Numbered from the stretch's first letter, positions 28,768-39,221 are shown. The stretch: 64,000 nt of DNA from Paraburkholderia solisilvae (GCF_902859875.1 NZ_CADIKF010000022.1:46659-110658); one strand, 5' to 3'. Made by a program: numbers and translations. Notes: generated by a model from the sequence alone, not told the origin.

Positions 28768-29631
28768 TCACACCGGGTGTATATGCGATGCGGCGTCGTG
28801 CCCGGCGGAACTCGACGCCGTGACCGCCGACGGGCTTTGCGCCGGATCGGACGCAAGGTTCGCGTTTACCCTTGTCGAACCGCGCTGCGCTTGCGCTTCG
28901 CCCGGACTGAAGCGCTCAAACGCGCCGTCATAGCGCTTCGCCAGTGGCCGTGCGTAGTCGCCGCGCTTGGCCGTCGACAGCCGCAGCGCGACCAGCGCCT
29001 CGACCCATTTGACCGCCGCGGTCACGCCTTCGACAACGGGCGCGCCCACCGCATCCTCGATTTCCGCGCACAGTTCGACCATTCCCGCGCAGCCGAGCAC
29101 GATCGCGTCCGAGCCGTCTTCGTCGAGCGCGCGCCGGCATTCGTCGATAATCAGCCGGCGCGCGGCGGAGCCCGGCTGGTCGAGATCGAGCACCGCGACG
29201 TCGGTGGCGCGCACGTTACGGCAGAAGCGCGTCATGCCATAACGCTCGGCAAGATGCCACGCCATCCCGCAGGTACGCGACAGCGTCGTCACAACCGAGA
29301 AGCCCGGCGCGAGCACGCTCGCCGCATGCATTGCCGCCTCGGCGATGCCGATTACCGGGCCGCGCGCCAGCTCGCGCGCGGCATAGAGGCCAGGGTCGCC
29401 GAAGCAGGCGATCACGTAGCCATCGCAGCCTGCACGCTCGCCGGCCTCGACTTCGGCAAGCAGACCCGGCGTCGCCATCGCTTCGTCGTAGTAGCCTTCG
29501 ATCGACGGCGGCCCCATTGTCGGGCTCACGGCGATCACCTCGGTGCCCGGCGCGACAATGTTGCGTGCGCAACGACCCATCGCATCGGTCATGCGCTGCG
29601 TCGTGTTCGGGTTGATCAGTTTGATACGCAT
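28768..29631 (-). CDS. Asp/Glu/hydantoin racemase family protein (allantoin racemase candidate)
   Basis: 287 aa from MRIKLINPNTTQRMTDAM. Both catalytic-cysteine regions of the family are present: GYVIACFGDPGLYAARE and DAIVLGCAGMVELC. INPNTT at the N-terminus is typical of HyuA/HpxA hydantoin and allantoin racemases. Placed between the allantoin permease and allantoinase, it probably interconverts R- and S-allantoin. The C-terminal 40 residues are low-complexity Ala/Ser and poorly conserved. Confidence 0.85.
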   Translation of the reverse strand: MRIKLINPNTTQRMTDAMGRCARNIVAPGTEVIAVSPTMGPPSIEGYYDEAMATPGLLAEVEAGERAGCDGYVIACFGDPGLYAARELARGPVIGIAEAAMHAASVLAPGFSVVTTLSRTCGMAWHLAERYGMTRFCRNVRATDVAVLDLDQPGSAARRLIIDECRRALDEDGSDAIVLGCAGMVELCAEIEDAVGAPVVEGVTAAVKWVEALVALRLSTAKRGDYARPLAKRYDGAFERFSPGEAQAQRGSTRVNANLASDPAQSPSAVTASSSAGHDAASHIHPV

Positions 29632-29702
29632 ATCGACTCCTGTTGCCGCGCGAATACGCAAATACGCGAGTTCGCGCGTGACTGCATGACGATGCGGCGA
29701 CT

Positions 29703-31196
29703 TTACTTGCGCGCGATCGCGAAATAGAACACCGCAGCCAATGCCGCGCCGACGAACCACGAGAAATTCGCGAGGCCGTCGAGTGCCGGCACCATCACGC
29801 ACAGCACCGCGATCAGCGCGGCCGGCAACAGCGCCGCGACCGCGCGATAGTTGACGCCGTTGCGATACCAGTACGTACCCTGCGCCGATACCGTGTACAG
29901 GTCGTCGAGCACGATCTTCTGGCGCTTCACGAAGTAGTAGTCGACGATCAGCACACCATACAGCGGTCCGATAAAGCTGCCGAGCACGTCGAGCGTGTAA
30001 TGGATCACCGCCGGATTATTGAACAGGTTCCACGGCGTGATGAATATCGAAGCGACCGCCGCCAGCATGCCGCCCGCGCGCCAGCTGATCAAACGCGGCG
30101 CGACATTGGAGAAATCGAACGCGGGCGACACGAAGTTCGCCACGATATTGATGCCGATCGTCGCGATCGTGAACGTCAGCGCGCCGAGAATCACCGCGGT
30201 CGGATAGTCGATGCGGCCCACCGTCTCGACCGGATCGGTAATCAGCTCGCCGAACACCGGCAGCGTCGCGGCGGTCGTAATCACGGTCACCAGCGAGAAG
30301 GCGAGAAAGTTGACCGGCAAGCCCCAGAAGTTGCCGCGCTTCACGCTGCGAAAGCTCTTGCCGTAGCGCGAGAAGTCGCCGAAGTTCAGCATCGGCCCCG
30401 AGAAGTACGATACGACGAGCGAGATCGCGGTGACCATCACCGGCAACACCTCCATGCCGTGATACTTGACGCCGCCGAGATTGATGCCGATGTTTCTCCA
30501 GCCCGCGCGCCACACCATGTAGCCGGCCAGAATGAACATCACGACGTAGACCGCCGGACCCGCGAAGTCGATGAACTTCTTGATCGTCTCCATGCCGTTC
30601 CAGAACACCAGCGCCTGCAGCACCCACAGCAGCATGAAGCCGGCCCAGCCGACGGTCGACAGGCCCATCAAGCCGTGATGATGCACATCCGCATACGGCA
30701 CCAGTTGCGGGAAGAATTTCAGCACGACGATCACGAGCGCGCTCGACGCGAGATACGTCTGGATGCCGTACCACGCGACGGCGATCAGGCCGCGAATCAC
30801 CGCCGGCACATTCGCGCCGAGCACGCCGAACGTCGCGCGGCACGCAACCGGATAAGGCACACCGTTTTGCTGGCTGGGCTTCGCAATCAGGTTGCACAGC
30901 AGGTTGACGAGCGTGATGCCGACCAGCAGCGCGATCAACACCTGCCAGCTCGTCAGGCCGAGCGCAAACAGGCTGCCTGCGAAGACGTAGCCGCCGACGC
31001 TGTGCACGTCGGACATCCAGAACGCGAAGATGTTGTACGCACCCCAGGTTTGCTTGTGCAAGGGCGCGAGATCTTCGTTATACAAACGTTCGCTGTAACC
31101 GGCGGGCAGCGAGATGTCCGCTGCCGCCGCGTCGGCGCTGCTGTCGTCGAATGCGGGGATGCCCGGGTTGCCCGGCGCTGCGCTGAACTGAGCCAT
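29703..31196 (-). CDS. NCS1-family nucleobase/allantoin:cation symporter
   Basis: 497 aa from MAQFSAAPGN with the strong ribosome site TTGGAGGAG. Twelve membrane segments. NCS1 signatures are NEDLAPLHKQTWGAYNIFAFWMSDVHSVGGYVFA and GIQTYLAS, and SPAFDFSNVAPRLISWRAGG occurs late. Related to PucI/FurE/uracil permeases. Its position makes allantoin, urate or hydantoin the most likely cargo. It lies 71 bases before the racemase gene. Confidence 0.9.
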   Translation of the reverse strand: MAQFSAAPGNPGIPAFDDSSADAAAADISLPAGYSERLYNEDLAPLHKQTWGAYNIFAFWMSDVHSVGGYVFAGSLFALGLTSWQVLIALLVGITLVNLLCNLIAKPSQQNGVPYPVACRATFGVLGANVPAVIRGLIAVAWYGIQTYLASSALVIVVLKFFPQLVPYADVHHHGLMGLSTVGWAGFMLLWVLQALVFWNGMETIKKFIDFAGPAVYVVMFILAGYMVWRAGWRNIGINLGGVKYHGMEVLPVMVTAISLVVSYFSGPMLNFGDFSRYGKSFRSVKRGNFWGLPVNFLAFSLVTVITTAATLPVFGELITDPVETVGRIDYPTAVILGALTFTIATIGINIVANFVSPAFDFSNVAPRLISWRAGGMLAAVASIFITPWNLFNNPAVIHYTLDVLGSFIGPLYGVLIVDYYFVKRQKIVLDDLYTVSAQGTYWYRNGVNYRAVAALLPAALIAVLCVMVPALDGLANFSWFVGAALAAVFYFAIARK

Positions 31197-31514
31197 GAAC
31201 TCCTCCAAGGATTGGGACCATCGGTCGAAAGCCGCGTTGAAACGCGGTTTCAAAGCCGCTTGGCCACTGCATCGTGCATGCCAGTCACACGGCCGCCGTT
31301 TCTACCATCACGGCCGATGCGTTGTGCATGCGCTTTGCCGCGGTTGTCTCCGTACTTACGTACTTGTTCTGATGGCTTCGGCAGAGGCCGCGGACCTCTA
31401 CCGGAACGTCGCCGCGTAGATGGGCGTCGCCTTGCGGCGGCACCCATGTCGCGATCATTCAGTTCGAATTCAGTGCAGCGCGCACCGCGCGTGAGCGCGC
31501 AGGCGCCGCGTGCT
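31197..31514. other. Intergenic region between the GntR gene and the permease gene
   Basis: About 320 bases. A short hairpin-forming segment (GCCGCGTTGAAACGCGGTTTC) lies at about 31230-31251, 35 bases before the permease start on the minus strand. It could act in regulation. No gene supported. Confidence 0.5.
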
Positions 31515-32234
31515 TCATCCTGACGCGCGCTGGCTCGCGCGCGTGCCGAATACTTCATGCAGATCGGCCGGGCCGGTTGCCGGCCGATCGAGCATCTTCA
31601 GTTCGACGCTTTGCAAATGGCGCGACATCAAGGCGGCCGCGCTCTTCGCGTCGCCCGCGTCCAGCGCGCCGAGAATCGCTTCGTGGTCTTCGAATGAACA
31701 CGGGCTGCGTCCGAGCGATTCATACAGCGCGGAGATCAAGGTTGAGCGCGCAACCAGTCCGCTCAAACAGCCGCACAACACCGTGTTGCCGGTCAGCGAC
31801 GCGAGCTCGGTGTGGAATTCGCCGGAGAGCCGGATCCACGCGGGAAAGTCGCGCGTCTCGAAGGCCTTGCGTTCGCGGCCGATCATTGCGCCGATCGACT
31901 TCAGACGTTTCACGCCGTGCCCGCCCGCGCAAATCTTTTCGACCACAGCCAGTTCGATGATGCGGCGCATCTCGAACACTTCATGCACTTCCTGCAGCGT
32001 CGGGCTCGCGACAAACGCACCGCGATTCGGTTCGAGGTCCACGAGCCGGTCGTTCGCGAGCAGCGTCAGCGCCTGGCGGATCGGTCCGCGCTTCACGCCG
32101 AACACGTCGCATAGCTGCGCTTCGGTCAACTTCGATCCGGGCGCCAGACGATGCTCGAGAATCGCCGCGCGGATACGCTCAGCGATCGCTTCGGGTTTCG
32201 AACCATTCGACGGGACGGTGGACGTGTCGGACAT
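31515..32234 (-). CDS. GntR-family regulator, FadR/FCD subfamily
   Basis: 239 aa from MSDTSTVPSNGS. The N-terminal winged helix reads ILEHRLAPGSKLTEAQLCDVFGVKRGPIRQALTLLANDRLVDLEPNRGAFV. The C-terminal FCD domain has the metal-binding pattern GEFHTEL...DHEAILGALDAGDAKSAAALMSRHL. Transcribed towards the allantoin permease and so probably the regulator of the purine block. A TTGTCAACAA site lies 50 bases upstream of its start. Confidence 0.9.
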   Translation of the reverse strand: MSDTSTVPSNGSKPEAIAERIRAAILEHRLAPGSKLTEAQLCDVFGVKRGPIRQALTLLANDRLVDLEPNRGAFVASPTLQEVHEVFEMRRIIELAVVEKICAGGHGVKRLKSIGAMIGRERKAFETRDFPAWIRLSGEFHTELASLTGNTVLCGCLSGLVARSTLISALYESLGRSPCSFEDHEAILGALDAGDAKSAAALMSRHLQSVELKMLDRPATGPADLHEVFGTRASQRASG

Positions 32235-32280
32235 GATCGGGCTGCGCTTTATTGAGATAGATCTTAGAAGGCCAATCATA

Positions 32281-32292
32281 ATTGTCAACAAT
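32281..32292. promoter_or_regulatory. Candidate GntR operator (ATTGTCAACAAT)
   Basis: A perfect 5-bp inverted repeat ATTGT-CA-ACAAT in the promoter region of the GntR gene, embedded in AT-rich DNA. FCD regulators often bind T-G-T/A-C-A dyads of this size. The same 10-bp core recurs in the palindrome at 32427-32454. Confidence 0.5.
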
Positions 32293-32426
32293 TTTTGACG
32301 TTTATTTTCGACAATTCTTAAGCAGGCCTAGTCAGAAGCAGGCGCGGCGGGCTTGCCTGGTCTGGCTGACAGAGCGGCGCACGTTAGGGGCGGGCTTACT
32401 TCAATCAGCGCAGCGAGGCGCGCGAC

Positions 32427-32454
32427 GCGCACATTTTGTCAACAAAATGTGCGC
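32427..32454. promoter_or_regulatory. 28-bp perfect palindrome sharing the TTGTCAACAA core
   Basis: Arms GCGCACATTTTGT and ACAAAATGTGCGC around a central CA. No base mismatches, and no T-run follows on either strand, which argues against a terminator. The core TTGTCAACAA is identical to the site at 32281. Spacing between the two centres is about 154 bases. Confidence 0.6.
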
Positions 32455-32564
32455 CAGCGCGTCTGCGACGAACGCTTCGGCATGCCGTGTGGAAAAGCGC
32501 TGCACAAGGCGTTCTATGGGAAGAATTGTGTGCCGGGGTGACGGTGTACAGCCTGCTGCCCGCG

Positions 32565-32592
32565 TAAAAACCGGAGCCCAGGGGCTCCGCCA
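32565..32592 (-). terminator. Terminator of the LD-carboxypeptidase gene
   Basis: Stem CGGAGCCC / GGGCTCCG with a very short loop, followed on the minus strand by GTTTTTAC. Located 40 bases past the ldcA stop. Confidence 0.75.
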
Positions 32593-32631
32593 CGAAGTGG
32601 ATTCAGTGGGATTTCAGCGGATTTCGTCAGC

Positions 32632-33567
32632 TTATTCGAGTACCGGATGTCCGGACACCGTCAGCCGGAAGCCGTGCGCGTCGGACGCGAGGTGTGCGTC
32701 CGCCCCGACCGGCAAGGTCGCCATGTCCGGAATATGGCCAAACGGCAGCCCCGTGATCACCGGAATGCCGATCACCGCGCGCACCTGCTCGATCATCGCG
32801 TGCAGGTCGTAGCCATTGTCGTAGTCGAACTGCTTGCCGCCGGAAAAGTCGCCGAGTACAAGCGCCTGCTGCCGCTCGAGGATGCCGGCCAGTTGCAGTT
32901 GATAAATCGCCCGCTCGAGACGGAATGGCTGCTCGTTGACGTCCTCGATAAACAGGATGCCGCCCTCCACCGGCGGCAGATACGGCGTGCCGACCAGCGA
33001 GGTCAGTACCGCGAGGTTGCCGCCCCACAGCGTGCCCGTCACGTCCGCCGATTGCGCCTGCGGCACGTTGCTCGCGACCGTGAAAGTGGGCGTCGTCAAC
33101 GCGCTCCAGAAGTGGCGCATCGTGAATTCACTGACGGCCGGTGCACCGAAATCGCCGACCAGCATCGGGCCTGAGAACGTTGTCACGCCGCAGCGCGCGA
33201 GCAACGCGAGCTGAACCGCGGTGAAATCGCTATGTCCGACAAACGCGATCGGCTGGTTCTGCAAGCGGCGCTGCAAACCGTCGTAATCGAGGCCGTGCAG
33301 CAGACGCACCGCGCCGTAACCGCCACGCACCGCCAGCACGATGTCGGGCAGTTCGCGCGACGGGTCCGCGAGACGGTTCAGCTCCGCGGCCCGCTCGGCA
33401 TCCGTGCCCGCGAAGCGCTGATAGCGCCGCTGCGTCGCCGGAATGTTTTCAACGTGATGTCCTTGTGCGCGCAAGCGCTGCAGCGCAAGGTGCAGTGCGG
33501 TCGGATCATGCGGATAGCCCGAGGGCGCGATCAGTTCGATCTTGCGGTTCTTGCGGTGCGCGATCAT
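32632..33567 (-). CDS. ldcA: LD-carboxypeptidase (muramoyltetrapeptide carboxypeptidase, S66 family)
   Basis: 311 aa. S66 features are RGGYGAVRLLHGLDYDGL, the nucleophile Ser in FVGHSDFTAVQLAL, GGNLAVLTSLVGTPYLP with the downstream catalytic Glu in ILFIEDVNEQPFRLER, and His in LPFGHIPDMATLPVG. It removes terminal D-Ala from murein tetrapeptides in the cytoplasm during recycling. Located 102 bases after tadA on the same strand. Confidence 0.93.
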   Translation of the reverse strand: MIAHRKNRKIELIAPSGYPHDPTALHLALQRLRAQGHHVENIPATQRRYQRFAGTDAERAAELNRLADPSRELPDIVLAVRGGYGAVRLLHGLDYDGLQRRLQNQPIAFVGHSDFTAVQLALLARCGVTTFSGPMLVGDFGAPAVSEFTMRHFWSALTTPTFTVASNVPQAQSADVTGTLWGGNLAVLTSLVGTPYLPPVEGGILFIEDVNEQPFRLERAIYQLQLAGILERQQALVLGDFSGGKQFDYDNGYDLHAMIEQVRAVIGIPVITGLPFGHIPDMATLPVGADAHLASDAHGFRLTVSGHPVLE

Positions 33568-33669
33568 AAGCGGCTGCGATTCAGGTGCAGGCGGGTTGTG
33601 ATGGGATGCGGCGGCGCGGCCGGCTGCATGGCCGACTACGTGGCCGGCTCCATGGCGACTGCACGGCGT

Positions 33670-34790
<1,121 letters not shown>

Positions 34791-35010
34791 TTGCAATCCA
34801 CTACGTTGCGGCTCGGGCATTCTAACAGCACCAGGCGTATATGTTTCATCCGTAACATAATCGGATCGACCTAGATTGAGAATTTTCTTATTGGAATGCG
34901 CTTGCAGGGACATTACGGTCCACAGTTTGGGTGCGCCGAATATGCAATACCCAAACATATTGCTGTGTTCGCGTTTGCATATTTCCGTAAATTCTCCCGA
35001 TTTAAAGCCT

Positions 35011-35217
35011 ATGACTGCTTCACGAATCAGTGCGCCGAGTACAACCGTGTCGGTGTGCGCCCCGCGCGCCGCGTTCGCGCGGCGCTCACGCATTCGGGTC
35101 CTGCTGGGCGCCATTGCGTTGACTGTCGCGCTGTCCGGATGCAGCACGCTGTGCGGATTGGCGGGCGGAAGCGGCGGCGGGATGGCGGGCGGATGTGCGA
35201 CCGGCGTTCGCTTCTAG
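35011..35217 (+). CDS. Small predicted lipoprotein
   Basis: 68 aa from ATG 35011. A basic stretch (FARRSRIRV) and a hydrophobic helix (LLGAIALTVAL) lead to the lipobox LSGC, followed by a short Gly-rich tail with three more cysteines. It lies alone downstream of an AT-rich patch with promoter-like DNA at 34850-35000. Function unknown. The lipobox is the only strong evidence. Confidence 0.6.
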   Translation: MTASRISAPSTTVSVCAPRAAFARRSRIRVLLGAIALTVALSGCSTLCGLAGGSGGGMAGGCATGVRF

Positions 35218-35287
35218 GCGAGGCGGTCTACGCCGCGTTCACATCGCACTGACGCTTGCGCAAGCATCGAGACGCAAGCCCTTCGGC

Positions 35288-35953
35288 TCACGTCGTGGCA
35301 TGCAACGGCCAACGCGCCAGCGCGATATGGCGCGAGCGGCCGAGCAGACTGTGCACAAGCACGAAATCTTGCACAGTCCAACTAACCGGTTCATCGAGAC
35401 GTTCGACGAAACGCCGCTTTGCCTCACGCGGATTGCGATAGGCCAGCGTCACGTGCGGCGTGAACGGCGCGCTGCTGCGGCCCGCGAATCCTGCGCTTTC
35501 CAGCGCCTTGCCGAGCGCGAAGCGAAATGCGATCAATGCCAGCCCGCCTTCGTGCGCGCGCAGCACGAGCGGCCGGCCGTGAAAGTTTTCCGCGCGATCG
35601 AATGCGACCGCGAACGAATTCGCGCTAACCGTCGATGCCGCACGAATCGCCCTTGCGACCACCGCTTGCGGCAAGCCGCCCGCGTAGGTGCCCAGATGAT
35701 GCAGCGTCACGTGATAGCGCTCGAGTCCGAGCGGCGCCGGCGCGTGCGCGCCCTGTTGCCGACTGCATACGTGTTGCGCGATCTGTTCGATGCGAGCGGC
35801 GCTGCGCGTGTCGGGAAAGAGCGCGAAAAAGAGACCGTCGGTCGGCAGCGGCACCGCATCGAAACCGGGCAGCGAAAGCTGCGTGCCGGTCGCGTCGCCG
35901 CGTTTCGCGCCGCGGACCGCAACCTGATCGACCTGATCCCCCTCTTCGCCCAT
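35288..35953 (-). CDS. thpR: 2'-5' RNA ligase family protein (2H phosphoesterase)
   Basis: 221 aa from ATG 35953, chosen for GGAG 8 bases upstream; in-frame starts up to 28 codons earlier exist. The two 2H motifs are HVTLHHLG (about residue 78) and HVTLAYRN (about 166), as in ThpR. These enzymes hydrolyse 2',3'-cyclic phosphates or ligate RNA ends. Stand-alone gene. Confidence 0.88.
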   Translation of the reverse strand: MGEEGDQVDQVAVRGAKRGDATGTQLSLPGFDAVPLPTDGLFFALFPDTRSAARIEQIAQHVCSRQQGAHAPAPLGLERYHVTLHHLGTYAGGLPQAVVARAIRAASTVSANSFAVAFDRAENFHGRPLVLRAHEGGLALIAFRFALGKALESAGFAGRSSAPFTPHVTLAYRNPREAKRRFVERLDEPVSWTVQDFVLVHSLLGRSRHIALARWPLHATT

Positions 35954-36210
35954 CGACGCTCCAGCGCTAACGCGACTCACACCTTCTCCCGTGACGTGAC
36001 CTTGAATCCCACGCAGAAACGCCATGATAGGCGACACGCATGATGCTAGCGATCGAGACGCGCAACGCGGGCGTCCGTCCGGAAAAACCCGCGATTGTTT
36101 TATAAAGACACGCTGACTAGCATGTCTACTCTACCGGCCGCCCGGCCGAGCGAACAGCCAAAGAAACAGTGAAGAAGCGGGCGGCATCACTGGAGCGAGC
36201 GCGACCGGCC

Positions 36211-36951
36211 ATGAGTCTTCTGGAACTCAGCGGCATTTCCAAGCACTTCGGCGCCATTCAAGCGCTGACCGACGTGACGTTCGATCTGGAACCGGGTCAG
36301 GTAGTCGGTCTCATGGGGGACAACGGGGCCGGCAAATCGACGCTGGTGAAAGTGATCGCCGGCAACTTTCCGCCGTCGCACGGCGAAATCCGCATCGACG
36401 GCAAGGCGGTGCATTTCGGCAAGCCACTCGATGCGCGCGCGCAGGGCATCGAAGTCGTCTATCAGGATCTTGCGCTGTGCGACAACCTCACGGCCGCCGC
36501 GAATGTCTTTCTCGGACGTGAGCCGCGCATCGGCTTCGGACCCATCCGTATTCTCGATCACGCGTCGATGTATCGGCGCGCGGGCGAACTTTTCAAAGAG
36601 CTGAAATCGGAGACGCGTCCACGCGATCTCGTCCGGCAGATGTCCGGCGGTCAGCGGCAGGCGGTGGCGATTGCGCGCACGCGCCTTTCCGAAGCGCGAC
36701 TCGTGATCATGGACGAGCCGACCGCCGCGATCAGCGTGCGCCAGGTGGCGGAGGTGCTCGAGCTTATCAAGCGCCTGTCCGCGCATGGCATCGCCGTCAT
36801 TCTGATCAGCCACCGTATGCCCGACGTGTTCGCGGTCGCCGACCGGGTGGTCGTGATGCGGCGCGGGCGCAAGGTCGCGGACAAGCAAACCGCGGCGTCG
36901 TCGCCGGAAGAAGTCACCGGCCTGATTACCGGAGCCATCGCCGCCGCCTGA
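36211..36951 (+). CDS. Sugar ABC transporter ATP-binding protein, single-domain (FrcA-like)
   Basis: 246 aa from MSLLELSGISKHFGAIQAL; a GTG at 36169 would add 14 residues. Walker A GDNGAGKST, signature MSGGQRQ, Walker B LVIMDEPTAA. Most ribose/xylose-type ATPases (RbsA, XylG) are double length, but this one has only one domain, as in the fructose transporter FrcA. First gene of a three-gene sugar importer operon. Confidence 0.9.
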   Translation: MSLLELSGISKHFGAIQALTDVTFDLEPGQVVGLMGDNGAGKSTLVKVIAGNFPPSHGEIRIDGKAVHFGKPLDARAQGIEVVYQDLALCDNLTAAANVFLGREPRIGFGPIRILDHASMYRRAGELFKELKSETRPRDLVRQMSGGQRQAVAIARTRLSEARLVIMDEPTAAISVRQVAEVLELIKRLSAHGIAVILISHRMPDVFAVADRVVVMRRGRKVADKQTAASSPEEVTGLITGAIAAA

Positions 36952-36990
36952 AACCGCCTGAACCTGGCTGTTGCGCAGAGGAGACCGAAA

Positions 36991-38016
36991 TTGAACGATG
37001 CGCCGGAAAGGCCTACGCCTTTGCAAACGCTGCTAGACGATCCGCAGTCGGCGAAGACGCATACGCGCTGGAGCGGCCTGCTCGCAAGCCAGGTGTTCTG
37101 GGTCGTGCTCGCGACGATCGTCGCGTGCGTGCTGCTGTCGTTCACCACCTCCACCTTTGCCACCTCGCAGAACCTCTTCAACGTCACGCGCAACTTCGCG
37201 TTTGTCGCAATCGTCGCGCTCGGCATGATGGCGGTGATCGTCACCGGCGGCATCGATATTTCGGTGGGGTCGACCATCGGCGTGAGCGGCATCGTGCTCT
37301 CGGTGGTGATGAATGCGGGCTATCCGATCTGGGCCGGCATCGGCCTCGCGCTGCTGACCGCCGCCGGCGTCGGCCTCGTCAACGGCGTGCTGATCGCTTA
37401 TCTGAACATGCAGCCGTTTGTCGTGACGCTCGGCATGCTGAGCGTCGGCCGCAGCCTTGCGCTCGTGATTTCCGGCAGCCGCACCATCTTCGATTTCGGT
37501 CCGGACGGCAGCAAGCTCCTCGCGCTCGGTGGCGGCTCGACGCTCGGCGTGGCCAACCCGGTGTGGTTCCTCGTCGTGCTCGCCGTGCTTTTCTGGTTCG
37601 CGTTCGCCTTCACGCGCTGGGGTCGCTATGTGTTCGCGGTCGGCGGCAATCGCCATGCGGCGAATCTGACCGGCGTGCCGGTGCGTCGCGTGATCTGCTC
37701 GGTCTATGTGCTGGGCGGCCTGATGGCGGGCGTCGCGGCGGTCCTCGAAGTCGGCTGGCTCGGCGCGGTGACGACGGGCCTCGGCACCGGCGACGAATTG
37801 CGCGTGATCGCCGCGACGGTGATCGGCGGCACCAATCTGACGGGCGGCATCGGCAGCGCGTTCGGCACCGTCGTGGGCGCCGCATTGATCGAAGTCATCC
37901 GCAACAGTTTGATTCTGCTCGGCGTCGACTCGTTCTGGCAGGGAACGGTCGTGGGCTCCTTCATCATCGTCGCGGTGCTGTTCAACCGGCTCGGCGGCGA
38001 GCGGCAAAACGACTGA
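36991..38016 (+). CDS. Sugar ABC transporter permease (FrcC/RbsC family)
   Basis: 341 aa with a TTG start preceded by AGGAGA. Eight to ten membrane segments. RbsC-type blocks are ALGMMAVIVTGGIDISVGSTIGVSG, FVVTLGMLSVGRSLALVISG, TRWGRYVFAVGGNRHAANLTGVPVRR and VIGGTNLTGGIGSAFGTVVGA. It forms the membrane pore with the ATPase 39 bases upstream. Confidence 0.93.
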   Translation: MNDAPERPTPLQTLLDDPQSAKTHTRWSGLLASQVFWVVLATIVACVLLSFTTSTFATSQNLFNVTRNFAFVAIVALGMMAVIVTGGIDISVGSTIGVSGIVLSVVMNAGYPIWAGIGLALLTAAGVGLVNGVLIAYLNMQPFVVTLGMLSVGRSLALVISGSRTIFDFGPDGSKLLALGGGSTLGVANPVWFLVVLAVLFWFAFAFTRWGRYVFAVGGNRHAANLTGVPVRRVICSVYVLGGLMAGVAAVLEVGWLGAVTTGLGTGDELRVIAATVIGGTNLTGGIGSAFGTVVGAALIEVIRNSLILLGVDSFWQGTVVGSFIIVAVLFNRLGGERQND

Positions 38017-38228
38017 TATGTCTTCGGATGCACCGGCCGCGAGGCGGCGGGTGCCACGCAAGGCGGGCGCGACCGGGCGAGACGCGGAACAGCCGGACGC
38101 AGGGGTGCGCAAGACCGCACGGTTCCGCTGGAGGGCTCGCGCTCGAACCCGGGCTTGCCGTGGGCTCGTCGTGAAAACTGAGCGAGAGACTTGGGCACCG
38201 TCAAAGCGGCGCCGAACAGGAGGAAATA

Positions 38229-39221
38229 ATGAAGAAAGTGTGGATGTGTCTTGCCGCGATCGCAGGCCTTGCTACGCTGGCCTCCCCCGTCTTTGCGGCC
38301 GATAAGACGCTGGCGCTGGTGGTGAAGGGCCTCGACAACCCGTATTTCGACCTGATGCACCAGGGTTGCGACCGGGCCAACAAGGAACTCGGCAAGCAGG
38401 GCTACACCTGCTACTACACCGGCCCGGCGACGGCTGCCGATGAAACCGCCGAAGTGCAGATCATCGACGACCTGCTCACCAAGGGTGTAGCCGCGATCGC
38501 GATCTCGCCATCGAACGCACCGGCTGTGGCCGAGGTGATTCGCCGCCGCAACACGAAGATTCCGGTGATCACCGCGGATGCCGATCTGCTGCCGAAGGAC
38601 GCGTCGCTGCGCAAGAGCTATGTCGGCACCGACAACTACGAACTGGGCCAGAAGCTCGGCGAACAGTTGAAGCTGCTGATGCCCAAAGGCGGCAATATCT
38701 GCCTCGTGATGGGCAACCCGGCGGCCGAAAACATCAACCAGCGTGCTCAGGGCACGCGCGACGCCCTCTCCGGCAAGAAGGGAACGAAGAAGCTGGCCGG
38801 CGAAAACAACTGGCGTGAAATCAGCGCCTGCCCGCTCTATGTGAACGACGACGCCGCGAAGGCGAACCAGATGATGCAGGACACACTGACCGCCAATGCG
38901 ACCGGACTCGACGCATTCGTGCTCGAAGGCGGCTGGCCGTTGTTTGCGCCGCAGGCATATTCGCAGGTCGTCGCGCCGATCATGGACAAGATTCAGAGCG
39001 GCAAGTTCGTGATCGTGTCGGCCGATACGCTTGGACCTGAACTGCAGGCGCTGAAGGACCATAAGGTCAATGTGCTGGTCGGTCAGCGGCCGGAGGAGAT
39101 GGGCTATCAGGCCGCAATGGTGATGCGCGACCTCGCGGAAGGAAAGTCGGTCAAGCCGGTGATCCACACGGGGCTGGATACGTGCACGTGGCAGAACGCG
39201 GATACGTGTCTCAAGCATTGA
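38229..39221 (+). CDS. Periplasmic sugar-binding protein (ribose/fructose type)
   Basis: 330 aa with ribosome site AGGAGGAAATA and a signal peptide ending SPVFA. Type I periplasmic-binding fold: LVVKGLDNPYFDLMHQGCDRANKELG, IDDLLTKGVAAIAISPSNA, IPVITADADL, LVMGNPAAENINQRAQG. It gives the importer its specificity. Placing the binding protein last (ATPase, permease, binder) is typical of the Frc group. No kinase or catabolic gene follows, so the sugar stays unknown. Confidence 0.92.
   Translation: MKKVWMCLAAIAGLATLASPVFAADKTLALVVKGLDNPYFDLMHQGCDRANKELGKQGYTCYYTGPATAADETAEVQIIDDLLTKGVAAIAISPSNAPAVAEVIRRRNTKIPVITADADLLPKDASLRKSYVGTDNYELGQKLGEQLKLLMPKGGNICLVMGNPAAENINQRAQGTRDALSGKKGTKKLAGENNWREISACPLYVNDDAAKANQMMQDTLTANATGLDAFVLEGGWPLFAPQAYSQVVAPIMDKIQSGKFVIVSADTLGPELQALKDHKVNVLVGQRPEEMGYQAAMVMRDLAEGKSVKPVIHTGLDTCTWQNADTCLKH

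Noticed and set aside
32427..32454. Palindrome as a rho-independent terminator
   Set aside because: No T-run on either side, and a proper terminator for the neighbouring gene lies at 32565-32592.
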